Assembly: GCF_007990505.1 (NCBI RefSeq)
Contig: NZ_AP019822.1
Coordinates: forward strand, 372,001 to 436,000
DNA: 64,000 nt
Reading direction: 5' to 3'
Origin: Pseudoleptotrichia goodfellowii
Lineage (GTDB): Bacteria > Fusobacteriota > Fusobacteriia > Fusobacteriales > Leptotrichiaceae
Below the pieces are notes generated by a model. The model was not told the origin of the DNA, made no database searches, and saw nothing but the letters and a program-made list of their open reading frames with translations. The translations under genes and the position numbers were made by a program. Below, piece after piece: positions 45,803 through 55,370 of this stretch (its first letter is position 1; the number at the start of each line of letters is the position of its first letter).

Positions 45803-46390
45803 ATGATGAAAAAAGAAGACAAAAGACAAATGATTATAGAAAAATCAATAGAATTATTTTCTGAAAACGGATATCATAAAACAAAGGTAGAAGACATAAC
45901 AAAGGCACTGGAAATATCTAAAGGGAATTTTTACACGTATTTTGACTCCAAAGAAGAAGTTTTATATGAAATTCTGGATAGAATAAAAGAAGAAAAAATA
46001 AAGGCACTAAAAGAAATAGACGTAAATGCAAATCCGAAAGAAATTTTAAAAGAATTTGTAAATAAAAGGAGTAATATATTTTTTAAATATATGAAAAAAA
46101 CAAATATGCAGAATGTGGATGCTTTTTTAAAAGATCAGAAGATTGTCAATTATTTGAACGAAATTCAGATTATATCTGTAAATTTTATCGAAGAAAATAT
46201 TATAAACAGAGGTGGAGGAGGGGAAAAATACAACAGCAGATTTATATCCGAATTTATACTTTTATCTATAGAAGGGTTCTTTCTGGATGAAGTTTTATCC
46301 GAAGGAATAGATTGTGAAAGAGGATACACTATGGAAAGAGAAAAAAAGATAGAACAGATAATAGAATTTATAAATAATGCATTAAAATAA
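45803..46390 (+). CDS. TetR-family repressor of the RND efflux operon
   Basis: A 195-residue protein. ATG 45803 (or the next codon, 45806) has AAAGGAGTGG before it; the longer frame from 45764 starts inside the operator palindrome and has no site. The HTH reads KTKVEDITKALEISKGNFYTYFDSKEEVL (residues about 28-55), near-canonical. The ligand domain is unassigned. It is 14 nt upstream of the TolC gene, in the same operon, as is usual for pump regulators. Confidence 0.9.
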   Translation: MMKKEDKRQMIIEKSIELFSENGYHKTKVEDITKALEISKGNFYTYFDSKEEVLYEILDRIKEEKIKALKEIDVNANPKEILKEFVNKRSNIFFKYMKKTNMQNVDAFLKDQKIVNYLNEIQIISVNFIEENIINRGGGGEKYNSRFISEFILLSIEGFFLDEVLSEGIDCERGYTMEREKKIEQIIEFINNALK

Positions 46391-46404
46391 GTCAGGAGGA
46401 AGAG

Positions 46405-47685
46405 ATGAGAATAAAACAAATCGGCGTAGCAGTTACAATGATGTTATTTGCATTGCCTGTTTTCGTTTTCGGACAAAAGATAACCGTACAGGAAGCGGCG
46501 GAAATGGCAATAAAAAATAACAAAGATATAAAAATCGGAATGCTTGAAGTGGAAAAAGGTAAACTTGATGTGAATAAAGCGTGGAAAAGTGCTTATTTCA
46601 AGGTAACTTATAATGCAACGGCAAATAAGTATTTTAAAGATGTTAAATCGCCTTTTACAGGTAAATACAATCAGGCATACGGACAAAATGTTACATTGGC
46701 TCAGCCTATTTATACAGGGGGAGCTATAAAATCGGGGATAGAAATAGGAAAAAACTATTTGTCGTTAATGGAACTGTCTCTGGATAAAATAAGAAAAGAT
46801 ACGATGCTGAGTGTTATACAGGCGTATATAGATGTCTATGAAGCTGAAAATACGCTTGAAGTGCTGAAAAAGTCCAAAGAGGCGTTATCGAGAAATTATG
46901 AGGAACAGAAAGAAAAATATAAATTAAGACTGGTTACAAAGCCTGAATTTATAGAAGCTGAAAGAAGTCTGAAAGCAATAGAAGCCGATGTGATACAGCA
47001 AACTTCAAATATAGAAATAGCAAAAGAAGCATTGGGGAATATGATCGGAGTAAAAGACAGCGAGAAAATAGAAATCGTCCCTTTTACTGTAGAAGAAAAG
47101 TTCAGTAAAGCCGTAAATCTGAAAGATGATTTGGCAAAACTTACAACTAGAAATACCGAATATCAAATGGCTTTAAAACAGAAGGAAATAAGCAGAAAAA
47201 ACATAGATCTTGAAAAAGCCGATTTGCGACCTAAAGTAACAGGAGTAGTAACTTACGGAACTTCTGACAGAACAAAATTTTCCGAAGTTTCAAAAACGAA
47301 AAACTATAACGGTACAATAGGGTTAAATTTATCATGGCAGATATTCGACTGGGGAGAAAATAAACTGGATGTGGAAAAAGCCAAAAGAAATCATGAAATA
47401 AAAGAAATAGAAGCGGAAAAAGCTCTTGATGATTTGAAAGTGGGAATGAAAAAAGTCTATTATCAGCTGCAGGCCCTTGAGAAAAGCCTTGAAGCTAAGA
47501 AAATAGCAGTCGAAAAAGCTGAAGAAGTGTATGAACTCGAACAGGAAAGATATTCTTACAGACTGATAACAATGAGAGATCTGCTTAATGCCGAATCAAA
47601 CTTAAGACAGAGCAGAACAGACTATATAAGTTCAAAATTGAGATATTATTACTTAGTTTCAAGATACGGAGCATTTTTAGACTAA
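46405..47685 (+). CDS. TolC-family outer-membrane efflux protein
   Basis: A 426-residue protein with signal peptide (QIGVAVTMMLFALPVFVFG) and two OEP repeats, each with the conserved LxxAExxLxxxxxxYxxx helices (AYIDVYEAENTLEVLKKS; LRDLLNAESNLRQSRTDYISSKLRYYYLVSRYG at the end). It forms the outer-membrane tunnel. Lacks extra domains; the mature size is typical. Start ATG follows CAGGAGGAAG. Confidence 0.93.
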   Translation: MRIKQIGVAVTMMLFALPVFVFGQKITVQEAAEMAIKNNKDIKIGMLEVEKGKLDVNKAWKSAYFKVTYNATANKYFKDVKSPFTGKYNQAYGQNVTLAQPIYTGGAIKSGIEIGKNYLSLMELSLDKIRKDTMLSVIQAYIDVYEAENTLEVLKKSKEALSRNYEEQKEKYKLRLVTKPEFIEAERSLKAIEADVIQQTSNIEIAKEALGNMIGVKDSEKIEIVPFTVEEKFSKAVNLKDDLAKLTTRNTEYQMALKQKEISRKNIDLEKADLRPKVTGVVTYGTSDRTKFSEVSKTKNYNGTIGLNLSWQIFDWGENKLDVEKAKRNHEIKEIEAEKALDDLKVGMKKVYYQLQALEKSLEAKKIAVEKAEEVYELEQERYSYRLITMRDLLNAESNLRQSRTDYISSKLRYYYLVSRYGAFLD

Positions 47686-47718
47686 TTATTCAATAAGAAA
47701 TCGGAGGAAAGAAAAGGT

Positions 47719-48762
47719 ATGAAAAACGGTAAAAAATCGTATTACAATAAATATATTTTAGGGCTGTTGGTATTGCTCATATTTGCAATATCATGCGGAA
47801 AAAAGAAGGAACAGAAAGTCGAAGAGGACTTAAGACCTGTAAAAACTGTACTTTTAAATCAGAGCGATATGTCTTTGGGATATACTGCAGGAGCTGAAAT
47901 AAAAGGGAAAGAAGAAATACCTTATACAGCGGTAGTCAGCGGTGAGTTGACTGTGCTGAATGTAAAAGACGGAGATACTGTCCATGCAGGGCAGGTAATA
48001 CTGGGGATAGACAATCAGGCGGCGAGATCCAACGTCCAGTCGGCATCTGCAAATTATAATGCTGCCAGAATACAGTATGAAAAATACAGTCAGTTATACC
48101 AAAAAAGACTGATTACTGAAACGGATTATCTGAATGCAAAAACAAATTATGAATCTGCAAGTGCAAATTTGGCATTGGCAAATGACAGTAACAGCAAATC
48201 CGTAATAAAAGCGGATATAAACGGTGTAATATCCGGACTTACTTTGGAAAGACATCAGCAAATAAGTGCGGGGCAGACATTGTTTAAAATAGTAAACGAG
48301 TCGGAAATGGAAATAAAAGTGGGAGTTTCTCCTAACGCTATAAGTAAAATAAAAGTGGGAACAGATGCAAAAATAAAAATAGACGAATTAAATAAAGAAG
48401 TTTCGGGAAAGGTTTATGAAATATCTGGAACTGCCGATACGAAAACAAGACAGTTTGTCGTTAAGATAAGAATACCGAATCCTGAAAAAGAAATAAAAAG
48501 CGGTATGTACGGTACGGCAAGTATAGATACAGGTATCGAAGCGGGAATAATAATACCCAAAGAAGCTATAGTTGTGAGAGGTGTACAACAGATTATATAC
48601 ATAGTAAGAGACGGAAAAGCCATGGCAATACCGATAAAAATACTGAATCAGAATGAAAAATATGCTGCAGTGGAAGGAGAAGGACTGACTGCAGGATCCG
48701 AACTTATAATTGACGGACAGAATGTAGTACAGGACGGAGAAAAACTGAAAAAAGTTAATTAG
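47719..48762 (+). CDS. Efflux periplasmic adaptor (membrane fusion protein), lipoprotein
   Basis: A 347-residue protein. The N-terminus (YILGLLVLLIFAISCGKKKE) is a lipoprotein signal with Cys at about residue 27. A biotinyl-lipoyl-type domain is split around a short helical hairpin: GELTVLNVKDGDTVHAGQVIL and GVISGLTLERHQQISAGQTLF. Beta-barrel and membrane-proximal domains follow. It links pump and tunnel. Start ATG follows CGGAGGAAAG; 33 nt after TolC. Confidence 0.93.
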   Translation: MKNGKKSYYNKYILGLLVLLIFAISCGKKKEQKVEEDLRPVKTVLLNQSDMSLGYTAGAEIKGKEEIPYTAVVSGELTVLNVKDGDTVHAGQVILGIDNQAARSNVQSASANYNAARIQYEKYSQLYQKRLITETDYLNAKTNYESASANLALANDSNSKSVIKADINGVISGLTLERHQQISAGQTLFKIVNESEMEIKVGVSPNAISKIKVGTDAKIKIDELNKEVSGKVYEISGTADTKTRQFVVKIRIPNPEKEIKSGMYGTASIDTGIEAGIIIPKEAIVVRGVQQIIYIVRDGKAMAIPIKILNQNEKYAAVEGEGLTAGSELIIDGQNVVQDGEKLKKVN

Positions 48763-48789
48763 AAATAACCGGGAGAAAGGAGCAACAAA

Positions 48790-51700
48790 ATGACAATAGC
48801 GGAATTCGCAACCAAAAGGGTCGTTTCAACAACGATGATAATAATATTTATGATTTTTGCCGGTTATAGTGCTATGAAAAATATGAAACAGGAATTAATA
48901 CCGGATTTTAACTTTCCTTTTGTAGTCGTACAGACAAAATGGACAGGAGCAACGTCCGAGGACGTAGATACTCAAATAACAAAAAGAATAGAAGAAGCAT
49001 CACTGAATGTAGACGGTATAAAAAATATAACAACTACTTCGGCATATGGAACATCGGTAGTAGTAATACAGTTTAATTTCGGATCAAATACCGATACAAA
49101 GAAAGTACAGATACAGTCTGAAATAGATAAAATCAAAAATGATTTGCCGACTGATGCGGACAGCCCTATAATATCAGGGGCAAATACAAGAGGAGGAAAT
49201 TCCTCGATGGCTTTATTTATAATACTTAAAGGTGCAGATGAAGCCACTCTTACTTCTTTTGTTAAGGAAACTATGAAACCGAGATTACAGAGAAACAGAG
49301 GAATCGGAGATATAAGAGTAACGGGAAGTACCGAAAGAGAAATAAAAGTCGAACTAGATCCTTATAAACTGAAAGCGTTTAATTTGTCGCCTTCGGAAAT
49401 ATATTCCAAAATAAAAGCGGCAAATACAATAACTCCTGCGGGAACAGTAACTGACGGAGGGAAAAAATTTATTTTAAAAGTTTCGGGAGAAATAGAAAAT
49501 CTCGAACAGGTTGAAAATATAATTTTATCCAATGATAACGGACAGACATTGAAACTTGCAGATATTGCAAAGGTGAGCTACAGCACAAAAGACAGAGAAA
49601 CTTATACGAGAGTAAACGGAAAAGACGCTGTCGGAGTAATTATAGAAAAAACAAAAGACGGAAATATCGTGGAAATAGCCGATACCGCAAAAAAACAGCT
49701 GGAAGAAATGAAACCTTTATTTCCTAAAGGGTCAACCTACGAACTTATTACCGATAACAGTATAATGGTAAAAGATTCCATAGCCAACGTTACGAGCAGC
49801 GGATTACAGGCATTGGTTATAGCTGCTATAGTACTTATGGTATTCCTTAAAGATATAAGAGCTTCCATATTTATATCGTTGTCAATACCGATTTCTACAA
49901 TGTTTACGCTATTCCTTTTAGGAACACAAGGGATCTCGCTGAATATGGTTTCTCTTATGGGGCTTGCTCTTGCGGTAGGATCACTGGTAGATAACTCGGT
50001 AGTTACACTGGACAATATATTCGATCATATGCAGGAATATAAAGAACCGCCTAATGTAGCTGCCGTACGTGGAACAAATGAAGTCGTTATGCCGATGATA
50101 GCTTCGACAATGACTTCGGTTTGTGTATTTTTACCGATAGTCATATTTGAAGGATTTACTAAAGCAGTATTTAAAAGTATTGCATTTTCAATGATGTTCG
50201 CATTAAGTGCTTCGATAATAGTGGCAGTTCTGTTTATTCCTATGGTATCGAGCAGATTTCTGAATTTGCAGAAAATACTGGACAGTAAAGATAAATCCAA
50301 ATATTATAACGCTTTTAAAGAAAAGTACAAAAAAGCAATAGCGGCCGCACTGGATAACAAATGGAAAGTCGTTATAGGGACATTTGTAGGATTTGTGGCT
50401 ACTATGGTAATATTCGGACCCATGGTAAAAACGGCATTTTTCCCGCAGATAGATAATAAAGAATATTCGGTGGTGGCTTCTCTTGCCACAGGACTGGATT
50501 TAGAAAAATCTTATGAAATTACTAAAAAAATAGAAGAAGCTGTAAAAGCCGATAAAAATACAAAAAGTTATTATTCGATATCTCAGACAGATGCTGCAAT
50601 AGTAAATGTGAAAGTCGATAAAGATACTGCCAAAGCTATGGACAGAATAAGAGAAAAACTTAAAGATCTGCCTGATGTAAATTTAGCGGTACTTTTTGAA
50701 GAAACAACTTCGGCAAATGCCAATAAAGATTACTCTTTTGAAATAGAAGGAGAAAATGAAGATGAACTTAACAGAATTGCAAATTCGATAATAGGTGAAA
50801 TAAAGAAAGAAAACTGGATGAAAGACGTAAAATCTTCCACAGAAGGAGGATATCCTCAGGCACAGCTTGAAATAAACAGAGAAAAAGCAGAAAGCTACGG
50901 AATAAATGTTACAAATCTGACAACTATGCTTAATATGTCTGTACTCGGTATAGCTCCTATAGAAATAACCGAAGGTACTGAAAAACTCGATGTAACATTG
51001 CAGTTGGAAGAACAGTACAGAAACTCGTTGGAAAAAATACTGGATCTCGAAATAAAAGCTTCAGACGGAGCCTATGTGAGAATAGGAGATATAGCAAAAC
51101 TTTCCAATGTCGAAGGAACTTCGGAGATAACTAAGTATAACGGATCGAGAATAGTAACGGTAGGGTTTAACCTTGACAGTTCCAAAGGACTTAGTGATGC
51201 GGCAAAATTTGTAAATGCGGCATTTAAAAAAGCACGTCCTGCCCAAGGGTACAAACTGGCAACTGCAGGGAATGCAAGAAGCCAGGAAGAAATGGGCGGA
51301 GAAATGAGTCGTGCTTTGGGATTATCAATTGTATTGATATATATAGTATTAGCAATACAGCTTGAATCTTTTATACTGCCGTTCATAATAATGACTTCTC
51401 TGCCTTTATCGATAATAGGAGTCGTAATCGGAATGGTAATAACCCGTGTTCAGTTAAGTATGTTCGTTATGATAGGAATAATAATGCTTATGGGTATGGT
51501 TGTTAATAACGCCATTGTGTTACTGGATTTTGTAGCAAATATGCGGCAAAGAGGAGTCGGAATAAGGGAAGCACTTATAGAGTCGGGAGGATCGAGACTT
51601 CGTCCGATACTGATGACCACCCTTACAACAGTTTTGGGATGGATACCGATGGCCCTCGCCATAGGCGGAGGAACGGCAGGATACTATCAGGGAATGGCTA

Positions 51701-51837
51701 TAGCGGTAATGTTCGGATTGTCTTTCTCTACACTGCTTACATTGATATTTATTCCGGTATTGTATTTAATAGTGGAAGAAGCAAAAGAAAAAAGAGCCGA
51801 AAAAAAGAAAAAGAAAGAAAATACACAATTAGCATAA
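48790..51837 (+). CDS. RND-family efflux transporter
   Basis: A 1015-residue inner-membrane pump with 12 membrane segments and two periplasmic porter blocks. The first segment starts FATKRVVSTTMIIIFMIFAGY. Proton-relay area: TM4 reads LAVGSLVDNSVVTLDNI (one Asp of the AcrB pair, the second replaced by Asn) and TM10 reads GMVVNNAIVLLDFV, with Asn where AcrB has the relay Lys. These features match the SwrC/YerP-like HAE1 branch rather than AcrB. It exports amphipathic compounds. The C-terminal tail is Lys-rich. Confidence 0.93.
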   Translation: MTIAEFATKRVVSTTMIIIFMIFAGYSAMKNMKQELIPDFNFPFVVVQTKWTGATSEDVDTQITKRIEEASLNVDGIKNITTTSAYGTSVVVIQFNFGSNTDTKKVQIQSEIDKIKNDLPTDADSPIISGANTRGGNSSMALFIILKGADEATLTSFVKETMKPRLQRNRGIGDIRVTGSTEREIKVELDPYKLKAFNLSPSEIYSKIKAANTITPAGTVTDGGKKFILKVSGEIENLEQVENIILSNDNGQTLKLADIAKVSYSTKDRETYTRVNGKDAVGVIIEKTKDGNIVEIADTAKKQLEEMKPLFPKGSTYELITDNSIMVKDSIANVTSSGLQALVIAAIVLMVFLKDIRASIFISLSIPISTMFTLFLLGTQGISLNMVSLMGLALAVGSLVDNSVVTLDNIFDHMQEYKEPPNVAAVRGTNEVVMPMIASTMTSVCVFLPIVIFEGFTKAVFKSIAFSMMFALSASIIVAVLFIPMVSSRFLNLQKILDSKDKSKYYNAFKEKYKKAIAAALDNKWKVVIGTFVGFVATMVIFGPMVKTAFFPQIDNKEYSVVASLATGLDLEKSYEITKKIEEAVKADKNTKSYYSISQTDAAIVNVKVDKDTAKAMDRIREKLKDLPDVNLAVLFEETTSANANKDYSFEIEGENEDELNRIANSIIGEIKKENWMKDVKSSTEGGYPQAQLEINREKAESYGINVTNLTTMLNMSVLGIAPIEITEGTEKLDVTLQLEEQYRNSLEKILDLEIKASDGAYVRIGDIAKLSNVEGTSEITKYNGSRIVTVGFNLDSSKGLSDAAKFVNAAFKKARPAQGYKLATAGNARSQEEMGGEMSRALGLSIVLIYIVLAIQLESFILPFIIMTSLPLSIIGVVIGMVITRVQLSMFVMIGIIMLMGMVVNNAIVLLDFVANMRQRGVGIREALIESGGSRLRPILMTTLTTVLGWIPMALAIGGGTAGYYQGMAIAVMFGLSFSTLLTLIFIPVLYLIVEEAKEKRAEKKKKKENTQLA

Positions 51838-51873
51838 AATAGGGTATAATATATTATATATCCGAAGGGAGAG

Positions 51874-52179
51874 ATGGTCGATATGAAAAGACTTGAAGTA
51901 TATTTTGACTCGTTTTTCTTGGAAAAAGTAAAAGAAGAACTGAATGAATACGGGCTTGAGAAATACGTTTTAGTTCCTGAAGTTTTCAGTGACTGGGGGA
52001 AACATCTGAAACATTTTAACAGTCATTTATGGCCGGGGACGGACAGTATACTCATAGCCTATGTGGAAGATGATCAGGGCGAAGAAATTATGAGGGTTAT
52101 AAAGAAAATGAAAATAGATGTAGGGCATATGATCTCGATGGGAGCGGTTCTCATACCTATAGATGATATGATACTTTAA
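51874..52179 (+). CDS. PII-like small protein adjoining the RND operon
   Basis: A 101-residue protein (start ATG 51874, or 51883, after AAGGGAG). Sequence: MKRLEVYFDSFFLEKVKEELNEYG, then VFSDWGKHLKHFNSHLWPGTDSILIAYVEDDQGEEIMRVI. The beta-alpha-beta pattern with the SDWGKH...LWPG loop is like PII-related (DUF3240/PG0823-type) proteins often next to RND pumps. A PII-type fold suggests ligand sensing, but the ligand is unknown. A TATAAT at 51845 may give it an own promoter. Confidence 0.65.
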   Translation: MVDMKRLEVYFDSFFLEKVKEELNEYGLEKYVLVPEVFSDWGKHLKHFNSHLWPGTDSILIAYVEDDQGEEIMRVIKKMKIDVGHMISMGAVLIPIDDMIL

Positions 52180-52220
52180 AATTATTTGATTTTTATAAAA
52201 AATATTAAAAAAGTACGAAA

Positions 52221-52261
52221 AGACGGTAGAAGTTCAAAAAAGGGACTTTTGCCGTTTTTAT
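52221..52261 (+). terminator. Terminator of the efflux operon
   Basis: 11-bp stem ACGGTAGAAGT / ACTTTTGCCGT (two G-U) with an 11-nt loop, then TTTTT. Confidence 0.85.
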
Positions 52262-52373
52262 TTGAAAATACTTTATTCAGGCACAGGCAGCTGCAATTTT
52301 AAAATAAATTTTTTCTAATATTGAGATGATAAAATCCTATTACAATGAAAAAAACAAAATTAGGAGGGCAATT

Positions 52374-52712
52374 ATGAAAAAATTTGCAATTTTAATTTCA
52401 ACAGCGATTTCATTACAGTCTTTTGCAGCCGATTATCAAACGACAAAAGAAGAAAATGTCGGATTTTCAAAACAGGAGATTAGAAAAAATAACGCACAAA
52501 TAGAAAGTGAAATAAAAAGAAGCATAGAAAATATAGTTAGTCCTGTTTCAAAGTACGAAATTCAGGAAATCAGCTATATGTCCGAAACAAATGCCGAAGT
52601 CAAAATAGGGCTTAAAGAAACTCCGGAAAAACAAAAAGAAAATAAAAAACAGTTGGTTATTAAGTTTTCCAAAGAAGAAGGAAACTGGTCAATGGAAGAA
52701 ACTGTAAGTTAG
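52374..52712 (+). CDS. Small exported protein of unknown function
   Basis: A 112-residue protein; start at ATG 52374 behind TAGGAGGG, rather than 52326. Signal peptide MKKFAILISTAISLQSFA with cleavage after AxA-like FAA. The mature part is charged, with a beta-strand end (KKQLVIKFSKEEGNWSMEETVS). No family recognised. It is followed by a strong terminator and precedes a two-component operon, with which it may be linked. Confidence 0.7.
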   Translation: MKKFAILISTAISLQSFAADYQTTKEENVGFSKQEIRKNNAQIESEIKRSIENIVSPVSKYEIQEISYMSETNAEVKIGLKETPEKQKENKKQLVIKFSKEEGNWSMEETVS

Positions 52713-52748
52713 AAAAAGTAAAAATATTATGAAATATAATCATTATTA

Positions 52749-52780
52749 ATATGAGGACGAAAAGTCCTCATAGTTTTTTT
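52749..52780 (+). terminator. Terminator after the small exported gene
   Basis: Perfect 8-bp stem ATGAGGAC / GTCCTCAT around GAAAA, followed by a T-run. Confidence 0.92.
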
Positions 52781-52869
52781 GAACTTGAAAATAAAAATTT
52801 TCAGTTTATTTTAAGGAATAAATGTTAAAATATGTTATAATTAATAAAAATAGATTTTCAGGAGAAAAA

Positions 52870-53553
52870 ATGAGAATATTGGTAGTAGAAGATGAAAAAA
52901 AGATAAACGATGTAATAGTAAAAATATTAAAACAGGAGAAATATGGAGTGGATAGCTGTTATGACGGACAGGAGGCTTTGGATTATATTTTTTCTGTAGA
53001 CTACGATGCCGTTATTTTGGATATTATGTTGCCTAAAATAGATGGTTTTCAAGTGCTGAAAAAGATAAGAGAAAAAAATATAAAAACACCCGTGCTTTTT
53101 CTGACGGCGAGAGATCGGGTAGAAGACAGAGTAAAAGGATTGGATTACGGAGCAGACGACTATCTCATAAAACCTTTTGCTTTTGAAGAGCTTTTGGCAC
53201 GGGTAAGAGTTCTACTCAGAAAAAGTTCGGATACTTCTCAAACGGGAAATATATTCAAAGTAGAAAATCTAACTGTAAACTGTAACGATCATACTGTATT
53301 TCGTGATGAAACTTCTATAAAACTTTCGGCTAAAGAATTTGCCATACTGGAATATCTCATAAGAAATAAGGGGAAAGTCGTTTCCAAAGAGAAAATAGAA
53401 GAGCATGTGTGGGATTTTGATTATGAAGGTGGAAGTAATATAGTCGAAGTGTATATAAAATTTTTAAGAAAAAAAATAGACGACAATTTTTCTCCGAAAT
53501 TAATTCACACAATAAGAAGAGTCGGATATATACTAAAGGTGGAAAATGACTAA
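52870..53553 (+). CDS. OmpR/PhoB-type response regulator
   Basis: A 227-residue protein; ATG 52870 follows CAGGAGA. Receiver: VVEDEKKIND (acidic pocket), DYDAVILDIMLPKIDG (phospho-Asp about 51), FLTARDRVEDRVKGLDYGADDYLIKPFAFEELLARV. Winged helix: LSAKEFAILEYLIRNKGKVVSKEKIEEHVW, VEVYIKFLRKKID, IHTIRRVGYIL. Its stop overlaps the start of the kinase gene by 8 nt. Regulates envelope-related genes, by context. Confidence 0.95.
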   Translation: MRILVVEDEKKINDVIVKILKQEKYGVDSCYDGQEALDYIFSVDYDAVILDIMLPKIDGFQVLKKIREKNIKTPVLFLTARDRVEDRVKGLDYGADDYLIKPFAFEELLARVRVLLRKSSDTSQTGNIFKVENLTVNCNDHTVFRDETSIKLSAKEFAILEYLIRNKGKVVSKEKIEEHVWDFDYEGGSNIVEVYIKFLRKKIDDNFSPKLIHTIRRVGYILKVEND

Positions 53554-54991
53554 AGCAGCTAAAATAAGAAAAAATACAATCGGAAATGAAAAAAAATCTT
53601 CGGGAAAACTGTCTATTAAAATGAGGATAGCATTCTGGTACACGGGCCTTATAATAGGAATTACGGCATTGTTTATTATAACAATGCTGAACATCGGAAG
53701 CCTTAACGTCAGAAATGCAGTTCATAACAGACTGAAAAAAACAGTGGAAAAATCTTTTGAAAGAATAGATTTTATTGACGGAGAGATTGTTCTCGATAAT
53801 AATCTTGATACTTCAGCAGGAGATATTTTCATATCCGTATATGATAAAAACGGAGATTTCATATACGGAGATTTGTATCTGGACTTGGAAACGGGAAGTT
53901 CTTTTAAAGAAAACAATAAAGTAAAAACGGTCAAACAGGGTAATTTGAAATGGTATGTTTACGAGATAAAAAGGAATTTTGAAGGTTACGGAGATTTGTG
54001 GATTCGCGGAGTTACTCCTATTTCGCAGCCTGAAAAAAGTGCAGAAATGACGATTTTTATATTTTTGGCATTATTTCCTTTTTTGATTATAATTTCCGCG
54101 TCGGGTGGATATATCATAACAAAAAAAGCATTTAAACCTATAGAAGATATAACAAAAACTGCCGAGAAAATAAACAAAGGAAATGACCTTTCCGAGAGAA
54201 TAAATATCGGTAACGGAAAAGACGAAATTTTTACATTGGCAAATACTTTTGATGAGATGTTTGACAGACTTCAGGGTTCTTTCGACAGAGAAGTGCAGTT
54301 TACATCCGATGTATCTCATGAGCTTCGTACTCCTATTTCGGTAATAAGTACCCAAAGTGAGTACGGACTTAAATATCTGGATATTAATGAAGAAACAAAA
54401 GAGATTTTTCAGAGTATACTTGAGGAAACGAAGAAAATGTCGGGATTGGTGTCCAATCTGCTGATGCTTGCAAGGATGGATAAAGGTTATCAGAAGCTTA
54501 ATGTTGAAAATACGAATTTGAGTGAAACGGCTGAAATAGCTATAGAAACTCAAAGACCGAATGCAGAAAAGAGAAATATAACCATAAAAAGTAATATTTC
54601 CGGGAATGTTTATGCGGATATAGATGAATCAATGATAATGAGAGTATTTATAAATCTTTTGTCCAATGCAGTTTTTTACGGGAAAGACGGAGGAAATGTT
54701 TCGGTTGATTTGTTTGCAAAAGAAGATAAAGTTATTTGTAAAATTACCGATGACGGAATAGGAATATCCGAGGAACATATAGACAAAATATGGGATCGGT
54801 TTTACAGAGCGGATTTTTCAAGGACAGGAGATAATTCGGGATTAGGATTGTCAATGGTAAAAGGGATTATAGAAGTTCATAAAGGGAAAATACAGGTTCA
54901 AAGTGAACTAAATAAAGGGACAGTTTTTACTTTTGAACTGCCTGTAGTTTTTTCAAGTGGAAATGGAGGAAGTATGTATAATGAAAAATAA
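53546..54991 (+). CDS. Sensor histidine kinase
   Basis: A 481-residue protein. Two membrane segments (residues about 27-50 and 170-193), a periplasmic loop of about 115 residues, HAMP linker (KPIEDITKTAEKINKGNDLSERI), HisKA with VSHELRTPISVIS (His about 259) and an HATPase domain with NLLSNAVFYGKDGG, DDGIGISEEHIDKIWDRFYR and NSGLGLSMVKGI. Pairs with the regulator just upstream by overlap of 8 nt. Confidence 0.95.
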   Translation: MTKAAKIRKNTIGNEKKSSGKLSIKMRIAFWYTGLIIGITALFIITMLNIGSLNVRNAVHNRLKKTVEKSFERIDFIDGEIVLDNNLDTSAGDIFISVYDKNGDFIYGDLYLDLETGSSFKENNKVKTVKQGNLKWYVYEIKRNFEGYGDLWIRGVTPISQPEKSAEMTIFIFLALFPFLIIISASGGYIITKKAFKPIEDITKTAEKINKGNDLSERINIGNGKDEIFTLANTFDEMFDRLQGSFDREVQFTSDVSHELRTPISVISTQSEYGLKYLDINEETKEIFQSILEETKKMSGLVSNLLMLARMDKGYQKLNVENTNLSETAEIAIETQRPNAEKRNITIKSNISGNVYADIDESMIMRVFINLLSNAVFYGKDGGNVSVDLFAKEDKVICKITDDGIGISEEHIDKIWDRFYRADFSRTGDNSGLGLSMVKGIIEVHKGKIQVQSELNKGTVFTFELPVVFSSGNGGSMYNEK

Positions 54992-55349
54992 GATTTTAAG
55001 AATTGTACTGACAGGAATGGCGATTTTTACTATCGGAATTTTTGCAGAGGGTAGTAAAAAGGGAGTCAAATTTACCAATCCGAATGTAAAAATTTCTACG
55101 GGAAAAGCTAAAGAAATTATGCTGCAACACGCAGGAATACATTTAGGACAGAAAGTAAGAATTACTAAAATAATGCTCCAAAAAGAAAACAGAAAATATT
55201 TTTATGTAATAGAATTTTTTACCGAGGATAAAAAATATAAATATAATATCGACGCAGGAAAAGGAAATGTTCTGAATTTCAGTCAGGAAAACAGAAAAAG
55301 AGCGGAAAATAAATCTAAAGGAACATTTTGGGATATTATAGGAATTTAG
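54981..55349 (+). CDS. PepSY-domain exported protein
   Basis: A 122-residue protein; ATG 54981 follows GGAGGAAG and overlaps the end of the kinase gene. Signal peptide ILRIVLTGMAIFTIGIFA. The mature part carries one PepSY repeat (STGKAKEIMLQHAGI; RKYFYVIEFFTEDKKYKYNIDAGKGNVL). PepSY proteins near a kinase often inhibit proteases or modulate the sensor in the periplasm. It is the third gene of the operon. Confidence 0.85.
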   Translation: MKNKILRIVLTGMAIFTIGIFAEGSKKGVKFTNPNVKISTGKAKEIMLQHAGIHLGQKVRITKIMLQKENRKYFYVIEFFTEDKKYKYNIDAGKGNVLNFSQENRKRAENKSKGTFWDIIGI

Positions 55350-55370
55350 AACGGTAATTCGGGAGGAAAA

